NCBI GenBank assembly: GCA_018292915.2
Contig: JACVVK020000385.1
Location: forward strand, 471,001-535,000
Source of the DNA: Batillaria attramentaria
Lineage: Eukaryota > Mollusca > Gastropoda > Batillariidae
DNA: 64,000 nt
Reading direction: 5' to 3'
The first letter of the stretch is position 1, and the number at the start of each line of letters is the position of its first letter. The notes under the pieces are model-generated. The model saw only the letters and a list, made by a program, of their open reading frames with translations. It was not told the DNA's origin and made no database searches. Positions 34,701 to 42,509 of the stretch are shown one piece after another. The position numbers and the translations under genes are program-made.

Positions 34701-35673
34701 CAACCACTAGAAATTTGAAAGAAAATTGAAGGGACATGAGAAATATGCACCTTTTAAAAACTTCAGGCATGTTGTTAAAGTTTGATGTGCAATGGTGAAT
34801 TGAAAAAAAAAGTGTATATTTAGTTGGAAAGAATTAACAGGTAAGGACGATATCAATGATTTAGTGCAGCTAGATCAAACAGAGGCGTTTGTCTACAACA
34901 GAGCAAGCACTGACATGCATGTTTCAGAATTTGCCAGATGTTTTCCATGGGTGCAAGATAATCCTGCCCAGTTCAACAGAAGGTTACAAGCAGCTCAAGC
35001 GTTACATTGTTGCGTTCGATGGTGATCTACTGCCAGATTACGATGTCAACGTGGCTACGCACATTGTTACAAAAAAGAAGGTACAGGAATGTGAGATTTA
35101 GGAAAAAATAACATGTTAACAGATGCTTGAAGTTGTGTTATAATTTTCTTAGTTTTTGGCTGAAGAGTTTTAGAGGACAGTACATTCAGACATAGTATTG
35201 TGGAGATCATCAGTGTTTTGAGCCTCTTGGTATTCAGATTTTTTTCTAATGTGTTGACAGGTTTTTTTGTTTTTGTTTTGTTTTTTTCTGATAGAAATTG
35301 TGTGTTATTGTGTAGCAGCTGTGAGACTGTATGTTGTTACACTGGCAGGTTTGTTGCAAAGTTTAGTATGATAAAGATTGATTGAGTCTTTGAAGGCGTT
35401 TCATTTCTAATCTTAGTTAAATGAACATTAAAATTGCTCTTGGGATGTCTTTATTCCTTTTGTATTTTGACTTCTTTTTGTTAAACATGCTGGCAATATT
35501 TTTCATTTTGAAAAATATTTTTCAGGTATTATTCTTAATTTTTGTTGCTGTTGTTGTTTGTGTTTCAGGTGAAAGACAAAGGGAAGTCCACTCAGCTGGT
35601 CACACCTGACTGGTTGTGGAAGTGCATCAAGACTGGACGACTGGTGCCCACTGGACCGTACAGCCCGACTTGA
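20957..35673 (+). CDS. LIG3: LIG3, DNA ligase III, mitochondrial and nuclear forms, with added PBZ finger (1037 aa)
   Basis: This ATP-dependent ligase seals nicks in base-excision and single-strand break repair and in mitochondria. Exons: 20957-21551, 22127-22243, 22576-22749, 23168-23319, 23530-23616, 24019-24098, 24404-24481, 24739-24913, 25639-25794, 26854-26985, 31008-31087, 31635-31722, 31972-32049, 32337-32645, 33034-33213, 33722-33928, 34218-34385, 34928-35080, 35569-35673. The sum is 3114 nt, in frame. An in-frame TAA (20939) precedes the first ATG. Residues 1-103 are a basic, Ser-rich mitochondrial-type leader. A PARP-type zinc finger follows (C121, C124, H155, C158), then a KKKK stretch and the DNA-binding domain. 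The nucleotidyltransferase carries EIKYDGERV (adenylated lysine K509), and the OB domain includes EGLVLKD. An acidic linker is followed by a PBZ finger (C901, C907, H914, H920), and a C-terminal BRCT (953-1037) normally pairs with XRCC1. Vertebrate LIG3 lacks the PBZ as far as I know. Confidence 0.95.
21266..21268 (+). promoter_or_regulatory. Internal LIG3 start codon (nuclear form)
   Basis: Met104 has a strong context (A at -3, G at +4: agcATGg). The upstream start at 20957 has T at -3 and T at +4, which is weak. Met104 begins MADNKYVVGYAKLG, which aligns with the known start of nuclear LIG3. Leaky scanning would give a 934-residue form without the leader, as established for human LIG3. Confidence 0.7.
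22358..22371. repeat. Poly(T)-poly(G) junction in a LIG3 intron
   Basis: Fourteen G residues follow a run of about 17 T in LIG3 intron 2, which also has an AT-rich (TTTA)n stretch from about 22287. Confidence 0.9.
25395..25500 (+). repeat. Unclassified repeat R2, copy 1
   Basis: A block with cgtcctggctgacc, aggacatatgtcctg and tgtccactgtggtgcagaaa matches the reverse strand at about 36270-36400 and, more weakly, 54150-54260. It lies in LIG3 intron 8 and has no coding potential. Confidence 0.6.
25985..26345 (+). mobile_element. tRNA-derived SINE of a second family, in LIG3 intron 9
   Basis: The head has an A-box-like TGTAGTGTAGTGGTTAACAC and a B-box-like GGTTCAAATCC. The A-box region is partly duplicated in tandem: gtggttaacacttc occurs twice, about 28 bases apart. 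The body differs from the 14-15 kb SINEs. The 3' end is uncertain; the match to a normal SINE tail is not clear. Confidence 0.6.
26453..26480. repeat. Poly(C)-poly(A) junction
   Basis: Sixteen C residues directly followed by twelve A, then an A-rich region to about 26540, in LIG3 intron 9. Confidence 0.9.
27060..27294 (+). repeat. Repeat R1, copy 3, 5' part (interrupted by an RTE element)
   Basis: This matches copy 2 from tatgctcacagatcg through gtgtaaacaacattgta to the target site aaaagctgtacat. It continues after the RTE insertion at 30603-30685. Confidence 0.75.
27282..27294 (+). repeat. RTE target-site duplication, left copy
   Basis: The 13-base sequence aaaagctgtacat is repeated exactly at 30590-30602, directly after the element's TAAG tail. 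The first A could belong to the tail, giving a 12-base duplication. Confidence 0.9.
27295..30589 (+). mobile_element. Full-length RTE-type non-LTR retrotransposon (about 3.3 kb)
   Basis: The element has a 280-base 5'UTR (start ccctacatgg), one intact ORF and a tail of only three TAAG units plus TA. Perfect 12-13 bp target-site duplications flank it. The very short 3' end with a tetranucleotide tail and the single endonuclease-RT ORF are typical of the RTE clade. It lies in sense orientation in LIG3 intron 10 and interrupts an older R1 repeat. An intact ORF and exact duplications indicate recent insertion. Confidence 0.9.
27575..30583 (+). CDS. RTE retrotransposon endonuclease-reverse transcriptase (1002 aa)
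   Basis: The protein copies its own RNA into DNA at a nicked target site. It starts with an AP-like endonuclease domain (TWNIRTMYEVGR, GLSETRW, MGDFNAKIG, then SSDHHLL, roughly residues 25-270). After a basic, helical linker comes the reverse transcriptase: NYRGIMLLSVPGKVLNRIL, DYEKAFDSVDREALW, VRQGCLLSPFLF, and the catalytic FADDLALL. A C-terminal region with LYGCETWR and LRRKWGWIGHTLRKP follows. All core motifs look intact and there is no internal stop. The TAA stop falls inside the terminal TAAG repeats, so the element has almost no 3'UTR. The endonuclease resembles the RTE-derived region known from ruminant CFDP2. A second Met at residue 23 is the alternative start. Confidence 0.9.
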   Translation: MTHCSESRKEAARPTPLLTPRTMTRVATWNIRTMYEVGRTIQVAREMKNYKIGVLGLSETRWLQTGQLRFSSGEQLLYSGHTEDGAPHTEGVALMLAPEAQRALIGWEPVNSRIITAKFITKKKDIKLNIIQCYAPTNDAEEEKKDDFYQQLQTVIDRGGAKDMTILMGDFNAKIGSDNTGYENTMGTHGLGQMNENGERFADFCALNQLVIGGSIFPHKRIHKATWRSPDHVTENQIDHICISRKFRRSWRDVRVMRGADVSSDHHLLATTLRLRLKRHTNANNTRTRYNVGLLRNTETQAAFRISLSNRFQPLQDLIEDSGMDIETQWEHSKKLWHDTCEEVLGKRKTQHKEWISADTIQKLEVRKKKKTALNTSRTRRAKAKAQEEYTAADREVKRSTRKDKRDYIDNLANQAEEAAGQGNLKDLYQVTKKLAGKFQQTDKPVKDKNGHPLTTTEEQLKRWAEHFRELLNRPIPETPPDIPPAETELPINCDKPSKVEIRKAIMTLRNGKAAGPDEIPAEAIKADTETAVNMLHSLFSKIWEKEEVPAQWKEGIVIKLPKKGDLRDCSNYRGIMLLSVPGKVLNRILLERMREAVDPMLRDQQAGFRRNRSCADQIASLRIIVEQSLEWNSPLYINFIDYEKAFDSVDREALWKLLRHYGVPGKIISLIQCTYKDMSCRIAHAGQLSESFEVKTGVRQGCLLSPFLFLLVIDWIMKTTTTGRKNGIQWTLWAQLDDLDFADDLALLSHSHSQMQDKTTCLEATSAGTGLKINRRKTELMKINTTANTPVTVGGEPIREVESFVYLGSVVDGQGGTDRDVTARIGKARAAMVMLKNIWASKVVSIRTKLRIFNSNVKSVLLYGCETWRTTKTMQQKIQTFLNTCLRRIFNIRWPEKIRNEELWERAGQEPAAKQILRRKWGWIGHTLRKPASSTTRQALTWNPQGKRKRGRPRNSWRRDTEAELYKQGTNWTGVARIAQNRVRWRRVVDGLCSTWSQGPK
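30590..30602 (+). repeat. RTE target-site duplication, right copy
   Basis: An exact second copy of aaaagctgtacat, next to the TAAG tail. Confidence 0.9.
30603..30685 (+). repeat. Repeat R1, copy 3, 3' part
   Basis: It continues copy 3 after the RTE insertion, with atcatcaagacagag and aaactgtcctaaaacataaa, in register with the 3' end of copy 2. Confidence 0.75.
31214..31400 (-). mobile_element. Possible LINE 3' end fragment
   Basis: The block begins with three ttcaaa-type units and caaatctttattgt. On the minus strand this looks like a short-repeat tail of a truncated CR1/L2-like element. No coding part is present, so the assignment is weak. It is followed by CA-rich simple sequence to about 31550 in LIG3 intron 11. 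Confidence 0.3.
31726..31795. repeat. (GT)n microsatellite at the LIG3 exon 12 donor
   Basis: About 33 GT units with two interruptions. The run starts three bases into the intron, so the donor gttggt leads straight into the repeat. Confidence 0.9.
32693..32850 (-). repeat. Repeat R1, partial copy 4 (minus strand)
   Basis: The forward strand reads gctaggcttc, then agcttatgttttggaacagttt and gattagcggagctctgaatg. These are the reverse complement of the 3' half of R1. It lies in LIG3 intron 14. Confidence 0.65.
34218..34385 (+). other. LIG3 exon 17: PBZ (poly(ADP-ribose)-binding zinc finger)
   Basis: The exon encodes residues 897-952. It begins with KPTCKYGADCYQKNPSHLRT followed by FFHP, which is the PBZ pattern C-x-Y-G-x2-C-x6-H-x5-H seen in APLF and CHFR. 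A Ser/Pro/Lys-rich linker leads to the BRCT domain. The exon is symmetric (phase 0 at both ends, 168 nt), so it can be gained or skipped without changing frame. Confidence 0.85.
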
Positions 35674-36269
35674 TTGAGATGCACATATATATGAACTGAA
35701 CTACCCAATACATATCATGTACAGAGCTCCTGTTAAATCCGCGTGTAAGTGCAGCAGACTGATTTCATTGATGATACTGCCATTAGCCACACTTCACTGA
35801 ACGGCTTCGCTCGTAAGTACTATGTTGTTCAGGAATGTTTACCGGCACAAAAGTGTGATAGATTAACCAGCCTTCTCATTGAGAGAGGTCAAGGATGTTT
35901 TAACACAATTTGTACCATGTAAGTTATGCAGAAGCCTGTTCCCCTGTGCAGCAGATTTCAGTATTTGTCTTCTCTCCAAACCAGAAAAGTGAACATTTCC
36001 AGGTCTAGCCAACAAGGCGTGTACTGATGTCGGTAGTGTTCTTCCTTGCAAAATGACCATTAAAGAACCATTATGTTTGCCTGATTCTCTCACATGTAGC
36101 CGTCCAGAATGTAAGTATCCAAACGCGCGGAGGAGATCTGAAAAATGGAGAATTTCCATGCACATGATGAAATGTGTTGAAGATCAGTGTATAGGAAAAG
36201 AAACATAAGAATAAGGTGTGAGATGTTAAAAACTCCATATCCTCATCAGACATCGACCATCCACCAGTT

Positions 36270-36400
36270 CATTTTTGAAATGTGCGATTCCTTTCTTACA
36301 AAGGCGGGCATGATTATGTCCTGTCCTTTCTGCACCATAGTGGACACAGGACAGTATTTTGATTTAGGACAAATGTCAGCCAGGACATTTTCTTTTATAC
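36270..36400 (-). repeat. Unclassified repeat R2, copy 2
   Basis: The reverse complement contains atgtcctggctgacatt and tgtccactatggtgcagaaa, matching 25395-25500. Confidence 0.6.
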
Positions 36401-37193
36401 AACAAACTGTAGTTTCCACGGTACGAAGCCCTTGGTGTTTATGAAATGACATTTTCTCCCATGTGAGCATAGAAGCCTTAAAAAAAAGCCATTGGAAAAC
36501 CCATGTTCAGAACAGTTTTAGGCATGCTTCAGTTGTAACTGAATGTCAGTGCAGCCAAGATGTACATAACTCTCTCCAGTTTTCTCATGAATGCATGCAT
36601 ACTGTGTAGCAGCACCCGTCACCTTTACTTGCACTGTGAAATCACATAGTTCTGTATACAGGGTATGATAAATGTCAGCTCAGTTTTTAGTAGTGCTCAG
36701 TAATTTAATTGATATGATGTTGGGATTTTCTTTGCATTTGTGAGCACCTGCGCACTTCAAGCAACTTTCTGCAGATTTTTGTTGCACATGTACATCTGCT
36801 TTGCAATTTTGTTTGTGTACTGCTAATCATCACGCTGTAATACAATTTTCAAACCCTTCTCATCATTATCAACTGACCTGATTAATTGTGTTGTGCATGT
36901 GCCACAGTACACTACGCAGAATATTTGTATAACATATATTTTGTACATGTATAATGTACTTGTTGCAAAGTATTCTGAAGTAACACTAACAAAGTATTGT
37001 CCAAAGTATTCTAAAGTATTGTCATCTAAGGCTGCTGGAATCTTTTTGTGAGAACAGGATTTTGGGGAGTGGTCATCAGACACAGTTCTGTTTCCAGTTG
37101 CAATGCATTTCGACTCTGCTGAGACTAAAGCTGTTCTATGTGTGGAGAAGTATTTCTGTACCACACAATATCGCTGTGATTATTCTTGCACAG

Positions 37194-37196
<3 letters not shown>

Positions 37197-37264
<68 letters not shown>
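37197..37264. repeat. (GT)n microsatellite
   Basis: About 33 GT units downstream of LIG3. Confidence 0.9.
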
Positions 37265-37268
<4 letters not shown>

Positions 37269-37958
37269 AGAGGGAGAGGTGTCATGAAATCATTGATATC
37301 ATGTTTGTTTTATTATCTGTAGGCTTGTTCTTGTACATTTTGTCTTGCACTCCCACACTCAGTCCACAATCTAGCTATCCATTGCCAGCACAGCACACAT
37401 GTACATGTGTTACATGAGATCATTCATCAGTTGTTGGACATTTGTTACCAGTCGTTACACATTTCCACAGTGCAGTATGATGTGTGGATAATATGGCAGC
37501 AGCAGCTTTGCCTGTAATTGTACAGAAGTGTGATACTTTCTATGTATGGTCTGTACATTGGTGTATATGTGGTAAAAAGGATGATTGTTTTCCTCCGGTC
37601 TTGTATTTTTTTTAGAACAGCAGTTGAAGGTTTTGCATTGCAAAATATCATCTGCATTTAATGAACAGTACCATCAGTTCAGTATCATTCGAGTTTAAAC
37701 TGGATATATGTAATTGTGGGCTTTCTGTTCTCTTGTGTGTTTATAGAAGTGAAATGGTTGGAATGGGATCAGTACAAAATAGTGGAAAGTATGCACCTAT
37801 GTGGGTGGCACTCCCCCAAAAAGTGTTGACAAGGAACACTGAGGGATCAGTGATATGTTGGTTGAGAGCTGAAATCCAAACTCATTTGATGCATGTCGCA
37901 AAAACATGTATTCAGAGTATTTGCTATTAAAACAGCAGGAGTGTGCATTTGTGTTTGC

Positions 37959-37964
37959 AATAAA
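37959..37964 (+). promoter_or_regulatory. Candidate LIG3 polyadenylation signal
   Basis: An AATAAA hexamer 2.3 kb after the LIG3 stop and just before a MITE. Only a candidate. Confidence 0.3.
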
Positions 37965-37991
37965 TTAATACTATACATACAGTGATAAATA

Positions 37992-38170
37992 CAGTACAAC
38001 TTCTTTTGGGCGACCACTCCGGTGACCAGATAAGAGTGGTCTTAAAAGAGAGGTGGCCACCCAAAAGAAGCTTCAGACAGTGAAGAAGTGCAACCCAGTA
38101 TCATTGCAACATTGGTCTGCAAAGGCAGGTGGTCTCCCAAAGGGGTGGTCACCCAAAAGAGGTTCTACTG
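37992..38170. mobile_element. Tc1/mariner-type MITE (179 bp)
   Basis: The left end reads CAGTACAACTTCTTTTGGG. The right end, inverted, reads CAGTAGAACCTCTTTTGGG. TA dinucleotides flank both ends (37990-37991 and 38171-38172), as expected for TA-targeting Tc1/mariner elements. There is no coding capacity. Confidence 0.75.
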
Positions 38171-38241
38171 TACATCATTTGAACACACACAAACACACAC
38201 ATAGTATCAAGTGTTCAACAAACTGTCAGATGATCCAAGGT

Positions 38242-38384
38242 AAAACAAGGAGGAACGGCCCCGTCCTACAAAGTTGTTTCTCCAAACTTCATTTTATTTT
38301 GTCTGTTTTGTTGTTATTGTTGCCGGTTCTCCCCTCTCCAAGTTCTACCAATGACACTAGATCCTCTACGACCTCGACCGATTA
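38242..38384. repeat. Duplicated module D1, left copy
   Basis: It shares aaaacaaggaggaa, ggccccgtcc, gttgtttctcc and gacactagatcc with 41977-42115, in the same order and orientation. The two copies bracket the minisatellite block. Confidence 0.6.
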
Positions 38385-38440
38385 GCCACATGACTGGGGG
38401 TGGGGCCGGGTGGGGGAAGAAGGGGGAGAGGCAGAGAGAG

Positions 38441-38622
38441 AGGGTGGGTGGGTGGGTGAGTGTTTAGGAGTTTAACGTCCTTTTCCACCGCATAAAGGTG
38501 ATATCAAAGACAGGGCAACGAGAAAAAGGCCAGCACAAATATTTGGCCCCAGCGGCCGGGATTCGAACTCTCGGCCCAAGCATTGAAAGTCCAGCGCTCT
38601 ACCATTCGGCCACCCTGGCTTC
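38441..38622 (-). mobile_element. tRNA-derived SINE of a third family, copy 1
   Basis: On the minus strand it has a tRNA-like head with GCCGAATGGTAGAGCGC and a B-box-like GAGTTCGAATCCCGGC. A short body with caaatatttgtgctggcc follows, ending in aggacgttaaactcc. It is about 180 bases long and matches 41029-41203. Confidence 0.75.
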
Positions 38623-38639
38623 ACAGAGAGAGAGAGAGA

Positions 38640-38955
38640 GAGAGACACGTCAGTTCCGTGAACTAAACATTTTACGTCAGCCTCAGGCAGGTCGTCATAC
38701 AGAGAGAGAGAGAGAGATGACGTCAATTCCGTGAACTAAACTTTTGACGTCAGCCTCTAGCATTGAGATCGTCTGAGGATGCTTGTTCATGTCTTGTGAT
38801 TTCCATGTTGGCTTTGTGACTTCTCCGACTGAATTATTTTTCACATGAAATCTGGAAGATGTAGAGGGCTGATGAAATGTCAGAAGCAGTGACGATACTT
38901 GCAGATTTTGTCTGTGAACCAAACATTTGACGTCAGCCTCACGCTGCTCGTCTGA
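38640..38955. repeat. Tandemly repeated block with GA runs
   Basis: The phrase ccgtgaactaaac followed by a cgtcagcctc-like sequence occurs near 38655 and 38730, as a variant near 38915, and once more near 42150. GA dinucleotide runs separate the copies. A flanking unit containing tcttgtgatttcc also occurs twice (about 38793 and 38977). Confidence 0.6.
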
Positions 38956-39719
38956 CAGATGATACTTCTTCATATCTTGTGATTTCCTTGTTGCTTTTGT
39001 GACTTCCGTGACTGAATTAATTTTGACATAAAATCTGCAAGATCTAGAGAGCTGATGAAACGTGGACTTAAGTGCCTTGGATTGTACTTACGAAATTGCA
39101 AAATTGGAACTTTTTTGACCGGCGCTTCTTGCAGAAACGTGAAAAAAATGTGTTTATCTAAAAGCTCTGTTATTCTTAATACTAAAGCTATAATAGTGCA
39201 GTAGTTCATGTCATATGTGCAGTTGGCACAAATGACAAAAATACCGGAATGATCAGTAATTTGAAGGAGTCTTTTCATAGATATTTGAATTTATATGCAA
39301 ACCACCCCTACCTCAGAAATATTTTTCTTACACAAAACCTGTCAGAGCTACAGTACTGTGCTACGAAAACAGGCAGTATAATTGGATGATCTTCCCATTT
39401 TCAGAAAATGAAGCCATTTGGACATTTTTTTCGAAAAAATTCGTAACATGACCGATTTTTTTTAATCGACGATAACTCTTCTGAAAATGCGGCAGGCTAA
39501 AAATCGTGAAAGGTAGGTCTGGAGAAGGTGAATTCCCATTTTATCTCAAAGTAAAAATGCCTCCAACGAGGTGGTTTAGGAGATAGCCATCATTACATCC
39601 GTCCACACACACACACACAGCCACACACACGTCTCAGAACTCCCGCCAAAAAGAACGCAGCAGCATAGTGTGCACGTAAGGTGTCTATGATGCAGATTTC
39701 GTTACGTCACTGTGTGCGT

Positions 39720-39816
39720 GAAAGTAAGTATTGTGTGGAGAAACGTCACAGTCTTGTTTTGTATCACTGAAACTTGCTGTTGCGCGTAGCAAAATCTGCC
39801 CCGTCTCATAAAAAAC
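39720..39816. repeat. Duplicated module D2, left copy
   Basis: The sequence tggagaaacgtcacagtctt and the following aacttgctgttgcgc match 42220-42300 in the same orientation. It directly precedes the minisatellite. Confidence 0.6.
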
Positions 39817-39828
39817 CCTAGCACAAAG

Positions 39829-40768
39829 TGACCACCACTCCGCCGCATAAGCGCGTCACCTGGAGCACCAAACCCCCAGCGCAGAAACTGACCACCACTC
39901 CGCCGCATAAGTGCGTCACCTGGAACACCAAACCCCAGCGCAGAAACTGACCACCACTCTGCCGCATAAGTGCGTCACCTGGAACACCAAACCCCAGCGC
40001 AGAAACTGACCACCACTCCGCCGCATAAGTGCGTCACCTAAAACACCAAACCCCAGCGCAGAAACTGATCATCACTCCGCCGCATAAGTGCGTCACCTAA
40101 AACTCCAAACCCCAGCGCAGAAACTGACCACCACTCCGCCGCATAAGTGCGTCACCTAAAACACCAAACCCCAGCGCAGAAACTGATCATCACTCCGCCG
40201 CATAACTGCGTCACCTAAAACTCAAAACCCCAGCGCAGAAACCTACCACCACTCCGCCGCATAAGTGCGTCACCTAGAGTACGAAACTCCACCGCAGAAA
40301 CTGACTCAAAGCACAAACCCCAGCGCAGAAACTGACCACCACTCCGCCGCATAACTGCGTCACCTGAAACACCAAACCCCAGCGCAGAAACCGACCACCA
40401 CTCCGCCGCATAAGTGCGTCACCTAAAGCACAAAACTCCACCGCAGAAACTGACCACCACTCCGCCGCATAAGTGCGTCACCTAAAGCACAAACCCCAGC
40501 GCAGAAACTGACCACCACTCCGCCGCATAAGTGCGTCACCTAAAACACCAAACCCCAGCGCAGAAACTGACCACCACTCCGCCGCATAAGTGCGTCACCT
40601 GAAACACAAACCCCAGCGCAGAAACCGACCACCACTCCGCCGCATAAAAGTGCGTCACCTAGACTACAAAACCCCAGCGCAGAAACTGACCACCACCCCG
40701 CCGCATAAGTGCGTCACCTAAAGCACAAACCCCACCACAGACTGACCACCACATAAATGCGTCACCTC
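39829..40768. repeat. 59-60 bp minisatellite array, about 16 units
   Basis: The unit holds accaccactccgccgcataa, gtgcgtcacct, and ccccagcgcagaaactg. About sixteen copies follow head to tail with small indels and one badly truncated copy near 40300. The last unit is degenerate. Reading frames across it (Arg/Gly-rich on the minus strand) are repeat artefacts. Confidence 0.92.
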
Positions 40769-41028
40769 AATACAAACAGCACAGCAGTCATTGACCATCC
40801 AGTTTCAACTATACTAAGTGCATTGTTAACTCACTGTACAAGTTCCACCACAGCTACATCTGTACTAGTAAGTGCTCTGGTTGTGTGTAGACAGACAGAG
40901 GCTTCAACTCCAAGCAACTGTTTTTTATTTATTTTTTTATTTCTTATTCATCGAGCATGAATACAGTTGAGCCTGTTAATGGCCCTGAGAAAACAAAACA
41001 AAAATGAAACAAAACGTAAAATCAGGTG

Positions 41029-41203
41029 AGGGTGGGTGGGTGTTTGGGAGTTTAACGTCCTTTTCCACCACATAAGGGTGATATCAAAGACAGGGCAGCG
41101 AGAAAAAGGCCAGCACAAATATTTGGCCCAAGCCGGGATCCGAACTCATGAGCCGAGCATTGAAAGTCCAACGCTCTACCATTCAGCCACCCCGGCTCCC
41201 CAT
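41029..41203 (-). mobile_element. tRNA-derived SINE of the third family, copy 2
   Basis: It is collinear with 38441-38622, including aggacgttaaactcc and the tRNA-like head with GCTGAATGGTAGAGCG. The B box is slightly altered (GTTCGGATCC). Confidence 0.75.
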
Positions 41204-41976
41204 AAATTCAGGTGAGGTAAAGTGTGGCACAAATAAATGTGAATCAGTTTGAACTGAAAATTTAAAGTCTAAAAAGCAGAAATTTGTTGATAATGATTAA
41301 CTTCTTAGTCCTGACTTTATCAGTTTCCAAATTGATGTTGACTTCAACAGTTCAATTCCACTGCCTTCTACCAAGTCCTGCATCAGATGTCAAGAAGAGA
41401 ACTACAACATACTATACTTCAGGAAAAGTTATACATGCAGTTGTCTTTAAATTTGGATCTATTTATATTTGTCTATCAGACATCCCATCCAAGTGACTAC
41501 TCTATAACTGCATAGTGTGCAGACAACACAGTACAACATTTCAAGCAACACACAAAAGACAATGAATGAAAGCAACAAATGCTGCTGCATATCCTGTGCA
41601 CATCAATACTGTGTATCACAAAAAAAAGGACATATACACTGTATATAAATGCACAAATCTGAACACACTGCAAAATGGCACAAATTAAAAAAAGAACCAG
41701 GAGCATTATTTTTTTTACCGAAGCCTGAAAGATGCACCGGAGTTTCTGATCCAGGCACGTCAACAAAAACTCTTCAAGTTCAACTGGACAGACACTGTGA
41801 CAGGGAGCATAAAGTGTTTTTGTTTTTAAACAGTTATCAGTGCACTCCATTTTTCTCCTCCAGTTTAGTGTCTTGAAACAAAACAGTCAACCTGTTGTAA
41901 TCTGACATGCTTGTATAGAGCGTCTGGGGTTGCAGTCGCCGATGATTTTCAGCAGTAATGTTTTTCTATGGCAGAG

Positions 41977-42300
41977 AAAACAAGGAGGAATGGCCCCATC
42001 CCGTAAAGCTGTTTCTCCCAATTTCGTTGTTGTTGATGGTGCTTTTTTTTTTTTTTTTCCCTTTCCAATCTGTAAGACCTACCGAAGACACTAGATCCAC
42101 TACACCATAGCAGATCCAGATCTTAGGCGAGAGAGAAAAGGTCAATTCCGTGAACTAAACGTTTGTCAGTTTCACGCAGGTCGTCATAGAGAGAGAGAGA
42201 GAGAGAAGACATCAAGTCGAAAGTATGTATTGTCTGGAGAAACGTCAAAGTCTTGTTTTGTAACTTGCTGCTGTGCGCAGCGAAATCATCCTATAAAAAA
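41977..42300. repeat. Duplicated modules D1 and D2, right copies
   Basis: D1 (41977-42115), the ccgtgaactaaac block (about 42147) and D2 (42220-42300) occur in the same order as on the left side of the minisatellite, but with the intervening 1.3 kb lost. Confidence 0.6.
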
Positions 42301-42509
42301 GAGAAGCAGACTACCTTTGGCATCATTGTCACTTGAGCTCATTTCAGCTTGCATTTTCAATAAAAATTCAACTTATGCTGAGATTGTCCGCCTATTCAAA
42401 TTTATGTCTTTAACTGAAAAAGTTAGGTTAATATCTTTTATATATATTGATTTCCCTGCAAAATTAACAAACTGCTGTAGACGATGGCAACCTCAAATGC
42501 ACTATAACA

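Larger units (their letters stand above)
35674..37991 (+). other. Probable LIG3 3'UTR and spacer
   Basis: No coding sequence is visible. The region contains repeat R2 copy 2 (about 36270-36400), a (GT)n run at 37197-37264 and a possible AATAAA at 37959-37964. Confidence 0.5.

Noticed and set aside
37661..37930. 89-residue plus-strand frame after LIG3
   Set aside because: It shows no homology that I recognise and no splice context; it lies in the probable 3'UTR.
39702..40768. Possible CRISPR array or repeat-protein gene
   Set aside because: The units are contiguous 59-60 bp copies without unique spacers, in animal DNA, and frames break at unit indels; it is a minisatellite.
41284..41876. Small frames between the minisatellite and the ERCC4-type gene
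   Set aside because: They are short and without motifs or splice partners; the region is repeat-derived spacer.
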